Source of the DNA: Polytrichum commune
Lineage: Eukaryota; Streptophyta; Polytrichopsida; Polytrichales; Polytrichaceae
Reading direction: 5' to 3'
Length of the DNA stretch: 64,000 nucleotides
NCBI GenBank assembly: GCA_950295325.1
Contig: OX485808.1
Span: 33,004,527-33,068,526 of the forward strand
The notes below the pieces were generated by a model. That model ran no database searches and was not told the DNA's origin. It saw only the letters and a program-made list of their open reading frames with translations. This document shows, in pieces, positions 1 to 10,888 of this stretch (within the stretch, counting starts at the first letter, position 1; the number at the start of each line of letters is the position of its first letter). A program made the position numbers and the translations under genes.

Positions 1-53
1 CATTACAACCCTAAAATCTGATATGTATGAGTATATTGTGCATTCTCATATGA

Positions 54-331
54 CCTTCAACCAAGACCAAAATCAACTTCAGGGGGTCCGAATATATGAG
101 GCACCTGAAATTTCTGGCCATATTGCCTCATCCTCAACCTTGCAGTGTGTAGACAGGCCATTTTCAAGCACCAAAGTAATCAAAAAAAGACCCCCGAGGG
201 GGGTGCCGTTAGCGGCACCTCTCGGGGGCACCACATTCTATCCTCACAATCCGAACTTCACTAGCATATCAAGCATCATGTTCTGTCCTTCAACCAAGAC
301 CAAATTGAACTTAGGGGGTCCGAATATATGA
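54..331 (+). repeat. Pair of ~46-bp direct repeats
   Basis: Positions 54-99 and 287-331 are near-identical, both beginning CCTTCAACCAAGACCAAA and ending in GGGGGTCCGAATATATGA, 233 bp apart. The spacing holds no gene. The pair looks like a degenerate tandem array or the remains of a duplicated LTR segment; I cannot tell which. Confidence 0.6.
191..228. repeat. GC-rich hairpin between the direct repeats
   Basis: Arms CCCCCGAG...GGTGCCG and CGGCACC...CTCGGGGG can pair around a TTAG loop, with two extra bases in the left arm. It stands out from its AT-richer surroundings. Function unknown; it could be an RNA hairpin of a decayed element or simply a palindrome of the kind seen elsewhere in this window. 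Confidence 0.55.
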
Positions 332-332
332 A

Positions 333-1340
333 CCTAAGTCTCCGCTGGACACTTCGGGTTCCATCCTCGGCCTCCAAATCCTACCTTACCTTACAATCAA
401 ACCCTCAAGAACAAAACCCTTCCACACCCTCGGGGGCACCCTAGAGCTCCAAAAGATTCCCTCAATTTTGAAAGTTGACTTCACTCCTTGGCTTTACCTT
501 CAAACCCTAAACCCGTAAACCTTTGGACCCACTCGGGTGCACCCTAGGGCTCTAGAAAGATTCCCTCAATATCGAAATTTGACTGCACTACTAAGCCATA
601 CAATCACTTCCGGAGGGGTGCCCTTGACGGGTCCTATTCTTTGGCTACTCTAAGCCCACCACTTTTTGGGCTAACTTCTATTCCGCGTCTAAATCTTTCA
701 AAATTGTCAAGTTTAGGGTCCGAGGAACCAACCTTCTGGTTCCATCAAGCTCGTCTCTTCAACCTCTTCCTCGCCACTCTCCTCCTGCGATGCTGGATTG
801 GATGCGGGATTGGATTATGTCCCCACATCCTTTGATGCTTCTCGACACTGTGATCCTGGGCTCTTGGATTTTGAGGGACCCAGAGATTCGTCTATCGTCG
901 ATAATGTTTTGTTCTCCTCAGTGTCGTCAAAATCTAAAACTTTGTTAATTCCACTAGTGTCATATGTTTCATGCGCCACCTTCTTCCTCCCCATCCTGCT
1001 CGACTTCAATTTCTTAGTGCTACTGAAATATAACTTCCCTCTCTTCTTTCTCCTCTTGATAGGGGCCTGCATGTCACGTGTCACCCTTCCTGTGCATGTC
1101 TACTCCAACACTCGCAAACCCTCCCGTCAATCAAACACGTCTTACGCCTCTCATAAAATTCATAACTTTTGACACTAAGTGAAAGGATATGAGTTTCACG
1201 AAATCTAAGACAAGACTTTCCAGGTGTGACATTCCTTTATTTAATGCCTAATTGGGATTTCATTATACTTCCTATTCCTGTCCTGAAACGTCATGCCTAA
1301 TTATGATTTCAGGCTTTATATCGGCGCCAACTAATAATAT
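333..1340. other. Non-coding stretch with a ~101-bp duplicated motif
   Basis: No convincing gene. Two copies of a sequence of the form 'CTCGGG(G/T)GCACCCTAG(A/G)GCTC...GATTCCCTCAAT' lie near 429-492 and 531-592. From about 1225 two copies of TGCCTAATT(A/G)(T/G)GATTTCA occur (near 1247 and 1293). The open frames here are short and lack recognisable motifs. Confidence 0.5.
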
Positions 1341-1349
1341 GTAATTGCC

Positions 1350-1550
1350 TGTCAAGTAGTATGTCTACCATGACTTGGACTCTCTTATTTAGTATATCGT
1401 GACAGCGTTACAAATTTTAAAAATATTAATGTTACTCTCGTTTAGAGTACCTCCGTCATGTGGAGCTTGTGCATCGCAGTTCTCTTTTGGCAGCACATTC
1501 CTAATAAATAGGTAGCCCACAATGTTGAGATTCCTCTTTCATATTTCCAT
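1350..1550 (+). promoter_or_regulatory. Upstream region copy 1 (duplicated promoter)
   Basis: Two blocks of this region recur upstream of the transposase gene: TGTCAAGTAG(T/A)ATGTCTACC at 1350 and 2259, and the AATAAATAGG-containing block at 1498-1550, matched at 2439-2488. The AATAAATA element is a plausible TATA box, and about 225 bp of leader would follow to the ATG at 1731. The paired arrangement suggests that the two genes of one element are driven by paralogous promoters. Confidence 0.5.
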
Positions 1551-1730
1551 TGTAATACATTCTAATCCTTCATGCTACAGTTTGTCACAATTTACATAAA
1601 TACATATTGACTCTATATTGATCTAACAGGTTATCAAATATTCTAAGTGCATTGGTGTCTACCCTAAGTGTATATAATACCCGATTACTTGTACCCATTC
1701 CTTCATGTAATCTACTCATATTCTTCTCAA

Positions 1731-2150
1731 ATGGGTACTGACGCAAGTCCCCCCAACCTTCCTCCATCAGGTGCTCCTAGTTCCTCTGGAATTCACACCA
1801 AGTTGACCATCGATGGTTCTTCAGACGTCAACATCATTAAGATTGCCAACCCACATGACTGCTCAGTTCCTCCGGCTGTCGTCGTTCACACTCCTCAACC
1901 ACATACTCCATCTTTGCAGGCAGATGTTGCAACGCTGAAAGAGGACAAGTCTACTTTACAAACTCATGCCTATTCTAGAGCAGGGGTTATTAAACCGGGC
2001 ACTTACTCTAGATCCCTGTTTAGGAATGCCAAAGGTCATAAACTCGATTGCGCAGCATGCACTGCAGTTCATAGTTTGGGGATTGACCATTGTCATAAAC
2101 ATGACGGTGACAAATATGGCAAAGGGCCCCATAAGCGTATTCGTCGTTAA
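1731..2150 (+). CDS. Small Cys/His-tailed protein, first gene of the MULE-type element
   Basis: The ORF from the ATG at 1731 gives about 139 residues beginning MGTDASPPNLPPSG. I do not recognise the family. The first two thirds are rich in Pro, Ser and Thr. The tail is basic with clustered cysteines and histidines (CAACTAVHSLGIDHCHKH), which could bind zinc, and ends in KRIRR. An earlier frame extension lacks an ATG, so 1731 is preferred; an upstream non-coding exon is possible. The gene has an upstream region duplicated in front of the following transposase gene, so I infer that the two belong to one mobile element, as accessory and transposase genes. It could also be a decayed, no longer functional gene. 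Confidence 0.4.
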   Translation: MGTDASPPNLPPSGAPSSSGIHTKLTIDGSSDVNIIKIANPHDCSVPPAVVVHTPQPHTPSLQADVATLKEDKSTLQTHAYSRAGVIKPGTYSRSLFRNAKGHKLDCAACTAVHSLGIDHCHKHDGDKYGKGPHKRIRR

Positions 2151-2258
2151 TAACAATGTTGCATTCTAATGTTTGGAATTTCCTATTCATGAGGTACTAT
2201 CATGTTTAGTATATATGCATGTTATTGGATTCTACTATTTGAAAATAAATACTATCTT

Positions 2259-2488
2259 GTCAAGTAGAATGTCTACCATGACTTGACTGATATAATTTGG
2301 TATATCTTGACAGCCTTTCTGCTCCCTTTCAGACTCGGTTTAGGGTGGGTCATTTTTAGAAGTATTTATACATGCTTTCCTTCATCTTTCATCCGTCATT
2401 TGGATCTGTCCATCATTGTTGTCTTTGGCCATTCATTTCCAATAAATAGGTTTCCCACAATGTTGAGAAACCTCTTCCATATTTCCAT
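2259..2488 (+). promoter_or_regulatory. Upstream region copy 2, before the transposase
   Basis: This region matches 1350-1550 in two blocks (2259-2314 and 2439-2488), including the candidate TATA element AATAAATAGG at 2441. The match supports starting the transposase at the ATG at 2517, because the longer frame upstream would run through the promoter-like repeat. Confidence 0.5.
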
Positions 2489-2516
2489 CACCGCGCAAGG
2501 CCTCATTCCCCTCATC

Positions 2517-5500
2517 ATGGCTCATGTGCCTGCTAACGGAGAAGTCGGTATGGCAATCCTCAGAGCCGATGGAGAGAGAGTCCCACTTACCTTTCGCATG
2601 GATGACAACGGACTAGCTTACGTGACGTCCCAACGTCTAAGTATTCGGTTCGGTTTCAGAGCGGACACTATTGTTGTTGACGAGGATATTTTTGATGTTG
2701 TCACGTCTGAGCTTACATATACCCTAGGTCGCATTTCGCATCGTGATGAGAACAATAACATGTTTTGGACTCTTCATCCAGGTAGTTACCGAGTCTATGG
2801 CCTCACTGAATCTCAGATGGCTGCTTCTACTGAGATCCTCACTCCTCGCTCTTCTTCTACCTGCACCATTCAAACTCCTATGCCACGTGATGTGAAGGTC
2901 AAGCTCGAACCCGGTCTCGAGACGCCTATTGTAAACAACTCTAGAGTAGAATCTGTAATTACACTTTCTTCAGATGACGAGGTCAGTCCCACCAAGCCCC
3001 CGCCTCAGGTTATAGTTGGTGGGGACGCTCCTAAAGTACATCCTTTGTCGCAAGATACTGTTAGCATAGTACCATTATTAAAACAACTTGCAGCAATGCC
3101 GGGAAAAAAAAACATTCTTAAAAAAATAGACTACTCGGTGATTAGACACGAGAGGGTAGAGTACCTTCCTGCTCTGTTCGATGGTGCTGTCATCTTCGAG
3201 TTGCCACCCGTTGGTCACACGGCCGCACGGTCACAGGCCAAGTCTATGCAGGGAATGGACAAGCGTTACGACGGCCATGTGTGGACCAAGACCATCACCA
3301 CCAACATCACAAACGACTTTGGTTTGTCCTTCCGTTCTTCCGCCTGCGTTGGACACCTGCGTTGCAAGAACAAGGAGTGTGAATATCTGTTCCGCCGACC
3401 TCGTATTTTCGAAGTCAACGAGACAGAGTTTGAAGGTTGTACCCTCCAAGCCTTTGTAGTGGATCAAACACCCCCAACTGAGTCCACGCTTGTTTGCAAG
3501 GTATGTAAAGAACCCCCGGCATGTATTTCCACATGTGGAGCTAAGATTTATTATGTTGCTGGGAAAATCAACCATACAAGAGCATGTATCCACATAGGAA
3601 CACATGATCACCCAGTCAAGGTGGGCGACTACAGAGACACTAAGGCTGAGATCAGTGGCCTAATTGAAGAACAGATCGAGAAGACTCCCCAAGCTACCAA
3701 GAGTGCAGTGGTGTTGGAGGCTAGCAAAGTTCCAATTGGCAACTATCTTCTTCAACCCGATGACGCGCCACCAAAGAAGCTTACTCTAGAGGAACTTGTT
3801 CCTGTACTTGACCGCTGCAAGGACATGGCTTCCCCAAACATCCGCAACAAGGTCATGAGTTTCTGTTTCCTTAGAAGGTATGGTGTCATGGACTCTATCA
3901 CCAAACTTCGTGGAATTAGTTTATGGGCCTTTGTTCAGGAGAACAAATTTCCCGGTCAAGGGGCTGATCTTGACAAGGTTTTTGTCTTCAAGATGTCGGA
4001 AGTCGGGCCTGGTAGTGGGGTAGATTTGGTGAAGCGTATGCAGCCTGGGGAAGATCTGGAGAATGCCTGGATGATGTTCGACCATGTGAAACGTGTAAAA
4101 CAATGGACCACCATGGCATGCCACGTGTACGACTCCACATATTGTCGTGTCATGACCATTGCAAGTTGTGACATGCAATCTGAGGATTGTGATGCCCAGA
4201 TCGTTTTCTGGAAAAATCTCAATGCTGTCATGGAAAGAAATGGCGTTGTCAAGCCCAACTTCAAGGGTTTCATGGCCAACAGCGCCCAGGCCAACTGGAA
4301 TGCAGTTCGGGTCATATATGGCAACGGGAAGAAGGAGGACCGCATGGACGACCGTGAGAGAACCTGTCAATTTCACTGGACCCAGTCTATGGTTAAGTAT
4401 ACGGAGAAGTACATTCCCGAAGAACTCTGGGAGCAGCACAAGAAGATGTGCCACCAGTATAGGACGGCGAGGACCATGGACGAAGCGGAGAGTATGTACC
4501 ACGGGCTACGTGCATGGTGGGTGTCGGCCGGGGCAGTGACAGAGAATGCCCTAAACAAACTAGAGCTCTGGCTTGCATTCTAGCACTACCGTTATCGCCA
4601 ATGGGGAGGCTTCATGACTGGGGTATGTTTTTCCAATACACTTCATATTGTTTTCTTTCTTTTCACATTACTCCAATCTGAAAGAACTCTTCTCTAATCT
4701 CTACTTACTTGCACTATGTACTTGCAGAAATTTTCAGAAGAAGAACTAGCAGAAATGCCTTCATGTAATCTAGCTGAAACAATACACAACAAGTGGCTTC
4801 AAGCGTCTGGAAACAGCGGCGGTGACCTCTACGTTGCTACAGTTGACGACTTTGTTCGAGGCTTCTTACAGGTTGTCAATTACTACCAGTTCTTGAAAGG
4901 TGACGTCGGCGGTACAGGCCCTACGAAGAAAGAGCTCAAACTAAGGATGGCAGAGCGCAGGGCGAAGCAAACAGGTAATCCTTTAGTCCTTGAAGACCCC
5001 ATGTTGGACATGCCTGGAGCAGAAGAGTTTTGTACCCGTGTTCCTTGCATGGCTGGAGAAGAGGTATTCGGGTCCACGAAGCGGAAGGCAGATCTACCTC
5101 TTGGAGCTGAAGAGGAGTCTCATCGGCCTGACAAGGTTAACTTCTCACATCCAAGAGGTTCAGGTCGTGCTCTGAGGGCTCGTCCTGTGCAGATGCCCAT
5201 CATTCTTGAAGATACTGAAGATGATACTGACGTCCAAGAAATTCATCCTCAGCCTGAGCCTGATAGCATCCCTGCGTCCCCGCCCAACGAGGGGGGGATC
5301 CGTCATGTCAGTGCTGTCGAAGAGACAAAGGTTAACGTCAAGGAGTGGCACATATCAAGACTTCCTAAGACCTCGGCGAAGTGTTGTTGGGCCCAGAGAG
5401 TTGTCACGAAGAAGAAATGTACTGAGAGAATTGTGAGGGGTGCCAATTCGACCGCCGCGCCTACCTACACCGGAGTTTGGACTAACATACGCAAGAATTT

Positions 5501-6215
5501 ATCAGAGAGGACAAAATTCTTCTTTTGTTCCGATGACATCGACCGCTGTGTGAAGGGCACAAGGCGCAAATGGGTTGCTAAGCACTCAGCAGACCATGAA
5601 ATGCCGCCGATACCAGACGTTTGGCCGGTGAAGCTAGGCACAAACCTCAAGCCTACCGAAATTCTTGCACTTGAAGCAGCTGGATTCCAACTCCCACTTA
5701 AGAAGTCGGTCTCTCCAAGACGATTGTTCTCTTCTGCCCCACCGCCTGCAAATCTTAGCGCGGTGCCCATTCCTGCAGAAGCAGACCGCTACCCTGGCAA
5801 GAGAGACGGCAAGATGGTCAAACGCACTGCCACTCGCCCAAATCCCGCGCAGCGACTCTCCATGGCCTCCTCCGACTCTCTGAATGCTTGCATCCGTTCC
5901 ATCACTATGATACCTCATCCAGGACATGGCTGCATCATCGGGCTAGATTCGGGTGTTTCTCCTGCCATCACACAGTATCAGGTCACCATCAGCTCTTTCG
6001 TGGGTTGCACTTGCCCTGCATTCAAGAAAACGATGACTAAGTTCAGAGGGAGGACCCAATTCTCTTATTGCAAGCATGTGTACTTCATTCTTTTGAAGGT
6101 TTGCCACCGTGATCCCGAGGCAGAGCTTTTCATTCACGCGCCTACCTTTAGTTTCAACGAGGTCAAGCTAGTCCTAGAAAGCGGACTCTTGACTCACCAT
6201 TTGGCGAACAACTAG
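2517..6215 (+). pseudogene. MULE-type transposase, two exons, broken
   Basis: Exon 1 is 2517-4622 and exon 2 is 4728-6215, with a 105-bp phase-0 GT-AG intron (4623-4727). Together they give about 1197 codons. Residues ~283-366 hold a Cys/His cluster (CKNKEC, VCKVC, then IHIGTHDHP) like WRKY/GCM/FLYWCH zinc folds, a probable DNA-binding domain. The catalytic region follows: a candidate first Asp at ~539 (VYDSTYC), then ANSAQANW near 588 and the MULE-type Cys/His motif TCQFHW. Exon 2 ends in a SWIM zinc finger (C1129, C1131, C1150, H1152). An in-frame TAG at 4581-4583 (codon 689) interrupts exon 1, and the reading frame continues correctly past it into the intron. From my memory of the family, Asn588 stands where an Asp is expected. 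The copy is therefore probably inactive. Motifs VKLEPG and VITLSSDDE resemble a SUMO acceptor and a SUMO-binding motif. Confidence 0.75.
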
Positions 6216-6425
6216 GAGCCAACCTACAAACAACCTAGATTCTTTTCAATGGACGGTGGCCACTCAAAATTCCCTTGTCATTACATGTACTGAGTCAGCA
6301 AGACAATATTCATATTGTTTTTTCCAATAAAAAGTGTTTTGTCATTCAGACTATATAGACTATGCACGGCTACCGCATGTTACTAGCAGCTTAGGCAGAA
6401 AATAATTATTTACAAGACTGCCTAA
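6216..6425 (+). terminator. 3' region of the transposase with poly(A) signal and hairpin
   Basis: AATAAAAAG at 6328 is a plausible poly(A) signal about 110 bp after the stop codon. Further on, TTAGGCAG (6391-6398) and CTGCCTAA (6418-6425) form an 8-bp inverted repeat that could be near the element end. I could not find convincing long terminal inverted repeats. Confidence 0.4.
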
Positions 6426-6992
6426 ATTTTCTGTAAATACATTCAAGCATCAACAATTTAAGATACATGACGTTTCTCTTCGGCCTCCAGCGCATTCAAG
6501 TGACTCTTCATCTGTAGCTTCACTCCGCACGGCCACATACGATAATTGCTAAAGTCCAAGCTATAGAGTAGACTCACATATAAGACAAAGAGAAAAGTGA
6601 TGAATAAAAACGAAGGAAGTTCATTATTATGATTCCTTTGTATTTTGATTGACTCATTCTTCAATTATACCAATCTCCGAAAATCCATTTTCATTGATTT
6701 TTTCTTGTGATCATCCTTGGTTTTAATAATTCAACCACCTCACGGTTTCCAAACTTAATGAGACCATTCCAAATTCAAGGCCATTTTTTAAATTTTATGA
6801 CATATACATCCCACGGAAATAGATCCAATTTTTTACTATTATTGGCAGATTCTAGAATATTCCAAGTATATTTTTGTCTATTTTTTAAATATCCTAATTT
6901 TAGTCTTGCAAGTTTACTATTTTTATTTCATCTACGCTCTCCGCTCTCCAAATCTACGCTCTCCGCTCTACGCTCACATACAAGTCTCGTCC
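6426..6992. other. AT-rich non-coding stretch ending in a CTCCGCTCT repeat
   Basis: No gene is supported. At 6933-6981 a short repeat of (T)CTACGCTCTCCGCTCT ends CTACGCTCACATAC, and the same string occurs at 40683-40722. In this copy it lies directly beside the truncated gene fragment that starts at 6993, so it may mark the edge of a mobile element. Confidence 0.45.
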
Positions 6993-8294
6993 TGTGGAAG
7001 GCATTGGTGGTTTGGTCTGACAACGAGACCGTACTAACCGACATCTCACGCTTCTTCAACATGGGGAACAAGAAGAGGGCGTACCAGGCATCCTGGATTC
7101 GGAACATCATGGCCTCGAGGGAGGTGTGGGAATTTTACGGCAGGCCTCCCAAGGAAAGGGAGAATGCTAAAGACAAGAACCCAAAATGGGAGGTGAGTAT
7201 GTTTGGGTCGATCGACCCAAACTCTTGCATTGTTTACTTTTTTTCGTCAGGTTTATAGTTTGGGTCGATCGACCCAAACTCTTGCATTGTTTACTTTTTT
7301 TCGTCAGGTTTATAGTTTGGGTCGATCGACCCAAACTATAACATTGTTTACTTTTTTTCTTCAGGTTTATAGTTTGGGTCGATCGACCCAAACTCTTGCA
7401 TTCGCAGTTTTCTAACGTGTGTTATTTACTTCATGTGCAGGACTTCAAATACCAGATAATCAACAAATTCTCCTCGATTGACAACGCTTCCCACAAGCAG
7501 AAGAAGTACAACGAGCTAAGAGGAGAAATTTATTTGATCACAGCGTCTGACTCCGTGTGGGGGAGATGGAAGAGTGTTTTTGAGAAACACGAGACGGGGG
7601 ACCTCATCGATCCCGACACCGGCATGCTCTTCAACCAGACTGCGCGCTTCAAGCAAATGAAGCCTCTGGTGAGGGAGTTCTTCAGGGCTCTTCAAGGTCT
7701 CTCGGAGACAGAGATGGGAAAGGCGGCGTCCCACATCCTTCACGTGCAGCCGACGGCGAAGAGATGCTGGGTCCACCCGAAGATCGTCTTCATCAAGCCC
7801 AAAATCTTTGTCCCTTCATGCTACACCATGAAGGAATGGACGGAGAATAGGAAAAAGAAGACGACCATCGTCCAGGAGCTGCACAAGCTAGTGCCGGAGA
7901 GAAAGCTCATAGTGGACGGAGAGGTCGACGAGGCGCACTGGAGGGCATTCAAAGCCGACTACAAGTTCACCAGTGCGTCCATGGCGGTACTCATCAGGGA
8001 GGCGGGAGACGACTTCCTGAAGTCCAAGCTTGTGAAGGGGGGGAGGAACCGGGCGCTTCCCGAACACTCCACGCGTACCTTCTCCAACTTTATAAAGGAG
8101 AAGAAGATCGTCAGCTTCGAGGGCGACGCCTACTTCAACTTGGTCACCCTCGAGCCTCTCAAGATCCAAGGATGGCCGGGCTCTGATGCCAGGAAGGCTA
8201 TTAGGACAAAAGCCGGGGACCGCTTTCCCTTCGGAATGATAGACTTCAGGAACATCCCTGGAGCCTCATTCGAGGGCACAATGAGCACCCCGTT
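6993..8294 (+). pseudogene. Fragment of a ParB/methyltransferase-like gene (copy of the 42751-47170 gene)
   Basis: Two exons, 6993-7192 and 7441-8294, joined by a phase-0 GT-AG intron (7193-7440). The encoded protein is nearly identical to the middle of the minus-strand gene at 42751-47170, starting at its WKALVVWSDNET and ending at EGTMSTP. Both ends are abrupt: homology starts at 6993 and stops at 8294, where unrelated LTR-like sequence begins. The fragment lacks the DGQH core of the ParB-like domain and the downstream methyltransferase-like motif. The open frame is intact within the fragment and has AAG where the other copy has an in-frame TAG. It is most likely a transduplicated or truncated copy without independent function. 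Confidence 0.8.
7202..7392. repeat. Intronic array of four 20-bp palindromes
   Basis: TTTGGGTCGATCGACCCAAA occurs at 7202, 7259, 7316 and 7373, an exact 57-bp period. Each unit also carries CTTGCATTG, a T-tract and (C/T)(G/T)TCAGGTTTATAG, which resembles a 3' splice site. The array fills most of the 248-bp intron. The equivalent intron at 45711-45844 has only two palindromes, so the unit number changes between copies. Confidence 0.9.
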
Positions 8295-10431
8295 GTGGTA
8301 CTTTTGGGCCACCCCCTTTCGAGGGAGCCTAAAAGTATCACACAAGCCCTTCGGTGAAGGTGGCCTGCATTTGCAGGCGCCCAAGCCAAACCCGGATGAT
8401 AGGTGTATAACGTGAGTAGGTAGATTTTTAAGGGAGATTAAATATGCGTCGTAGTACCTCCGGAGGTTGGGCCTTAGTTTTTTACTAGTGTGGCTTTAAA
8501 CTCCACTAACCAATTTCATATCTAGTTCTAACCTTAACCTACAACCTATTCTACGCGCAGACGCACCAGCCTTGAAACCAAGGCAATCCTAATTTGTGAA
8601 TTGGGATGGTTCTCATACACCCAACCGGGTGTGACTCATACCACCCTAACTCAAGGAATGGAATAACGACAATTTGATGGACCATTCAATTCTTCCTATT
8701 TCTTTATTTAGTTCTATTTAGTTTTCTAAGCGGGGGAACTTGGCCTAAGTCCCACCCTTCACACAAATTCCTTCTTAATTACTTACTTTTGTTTGCACGT
8801 CCTAACTCACTACATTAACATATTAGGCATCACCCCTTACCTGGTTGGTGCACCCCTTACCTCGGAACCTTCTAAGGCCTCGTACAGGTCCTTTGAAGGT
8901 CGAGTAACATCTCAAACCCTTCGGACATCAATGGTTCGAAGGGTGGTGTCACTCTACCGAGTTAAGTTTCCGATTCGGGTCTCTTGCCAACAAGGGTTCA
9001 CGATTTATTTTGTATGTTTTGATTGTTAAATGTGTTTACACTGGATAGACCACGAAATGTAACTCAATGGGACCAGGGTGACGGGCAACCTGTAGGTTCA
9101 ACCTGTTGCGTAATCTTCATAAATTGGGGTCATTACTCCCAATCTATGGGGCCAACAACATAATAGTGGATTCGCGGGTCATTAATCCCACCTTTCCACC
9201 AACAACATTCAGAGTGGTCGTGTCGGTGATTAATCCGACTTACCACACACGAAACTTGCTAATAAATGAAGCTACTACCACAAAACATACCAAGGGCCCC
9301 GAAAACAATGGAGTTGGATATTCCCTTGGCGGTCAAGTGGTCAAGCCACTTGACCTTACGAGATAGGTGAGTGGGTTTATAGATGCGTACCTTAGCCGCG
9401 CTCCCTCCAACCCTAAATGGAAGGCTAGCGTTAGTAAATTTACCTCAATTCTCCTCGGTTGATTTGGGCTCGATGTAGGCCGAGCCGCTACCTCCTTCCT
9501 TGCTCCACTTCCCTAGCGTCGACCTTGCCTTCTTCTTTGTAACTAGTTTGGTAGTAAGCGTATCTTAGTTAACAATTAAAATATAAAGTATTTATTCTGC
9601 ACTGTAATTTAATCCTAAGAATAATATTTATACTTAGTGCACCTAATTATCTTTCCAATGATCTAAAAATCACTTGAATCGGATAAGAAATGCAAAAGTT
9701 ATGAGGGTTGGAAGTGTGAGGTCGATTCAACCGACCCTTCCAACCCACCTATCTAACTTCTAACTTCAAAAATTCATAGCACCTTCCTTACTACTTGGAT
9801 CTAGGCTTTCCTTATACTATTGGAAAGCTATGAACAAGCTCTAACTAGAAAAATTATGACATCAGCAGGTTAAGCTAATAAAAATTCAGCAGACTCCTTG
9901 TAACACAACAGTCAATCAAGAAGACTTAAACTATGTATTTCACCTTCAACAATTCATATCTAATTCAAATCTTACTCAAATCAAACGTTCTGTATGAATC
10001 TGGAGAGATATTAAAAAGATGTATTTGATAAAAATATGTGATTAGAAAGGTAAGCCGAAGTGAACCCAGCAGGTCCTCTGTAATGCAGCAGTCAACCAAA
10101 AGTTCTCAAACTATGTGTCCCATCTTGCATAATTCATATCTGATTCAAATCATGCTCAAATCAAATGTTCTAAGCCATTTTGGAAAGCTACACAAAAGTT
10201 CTACTTGGGAAAAATATAACTTCTTGGAATTAAAATTATTATTAGGCTTGCAGGTCTGATCCAGCAGCTGCTACCCACAAGACCACCCAGTTTTTTCTAC
10301 TCCATCTTTGGAAATTCATAACTAATTGTCATCTTAACCAAATCACAAATGGGAAACGGCTATGGATAGCTATAGGAAATCTCTCTAAGAGAAAAATGAT
10401 AAGTATCTTGTTCTAGCTTTTGAACTAAGCC
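8295..10431. other. Non-coding, LTR-like and repeat-rich stretch
   Basis: The sequence starting TGTGGTACTTTTGGG at 8294 cuts off the preceding gene fragment and may be the start of an LTR, but I found no matching end or target duplication. Between about 9765 and 10340 four diverged units repeat about every 182 bp, each containing AATTCATA(T/A)CT(A/G)ATTC-like text (near 9765, 9948, 10130, 10313). No coding region is supported. Confidence 0.45.
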
Positions 10432-10436
10432 TTCAG

Positions 10437-10627
10437 TATTGGAAAATGGTGTTAGGTTGCAACGGTGACATTGTCCCATATGGGTTGTCTACGCTGGTCC
10501 TAACCCATACATATAAATAAAGGCATAAGGGGAGGAGCTTATCACTCTCTCCATTGTATGCAACCATTGTGTATTGTGTTCTTGCTTCCACGCTGATCTC
10601 TTTGCTTCTTCCTCTCATTTCCCAATA
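10437..10627 (+). repeat. 5' LTR of the Copia element
   Basis: Starts TATTGG and ends CCCAATA, giving 5-bp inverted ends. It contains TATAAATAAA at 10512-10521 as a probable promoter element. It is identical to 18423-18613 except for one A/G difference near its start. Confidence 0.95.
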
Positions 10628-10641
10628 GGTTATGGGCCCAC
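10628..10641 (+). other. Primer-binding site for a half-tRNA (initiator Met)
   Basis: GGTTATGGGCCCAC lies immediately after the 5' LTR. It is complementary to the anticodon-region sequence GTGGGCCCATAACC of plant initiator methionine tRNA as I recall it, not to the tRNA 3' end. This is the Copia-type arrangement, in which an internally cleaved tRNA half primes minus-strand synthesis. Confidence 0.8.
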
Positions 10642-10888
10642 TTTGCTTTAGAGGTAGGAGATCGACTTAGGAAGAGTTTGGAGAGGGCCGGATCTGATTG
10701 GAGGTGCTTTAGAGTTGTTCTAGGACTTGTGGAGGAGTCTTGAAGCTTTTGAAGCGCCTTAGAGCATTCTTGGAGGAGTGGACCAGCGTGAGGGACCTTA
10801 GAGGAGTGTTTCTACATTCTAGATCTCTTTAGGTTTATGTCCACACCATTTCCAATGCTTAAGTGTATATCAGATCCGTATTTGAGTT

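Noticed and set aside
815-1084. 89-residue minus-strand frame rich in Lys, Arg, Asp and Glu
   Set aside because: No ATG start that I trust, no motif and no relative in the window; could be an exon but unsupported.
7202-7392. CRISPR-like direct repeats with regular spacing
   Set aside because: The spacers are identical to each other, the repeats are perfect palindromes inside a spliced eukaryotic intron, and there are no cas genes.
7167-7415. Open frames on both strands with repeated GRSTQT
   Set aside because: They are translations of the intronic palindrome array; splice sites and the homologous gene show that it is an intron.
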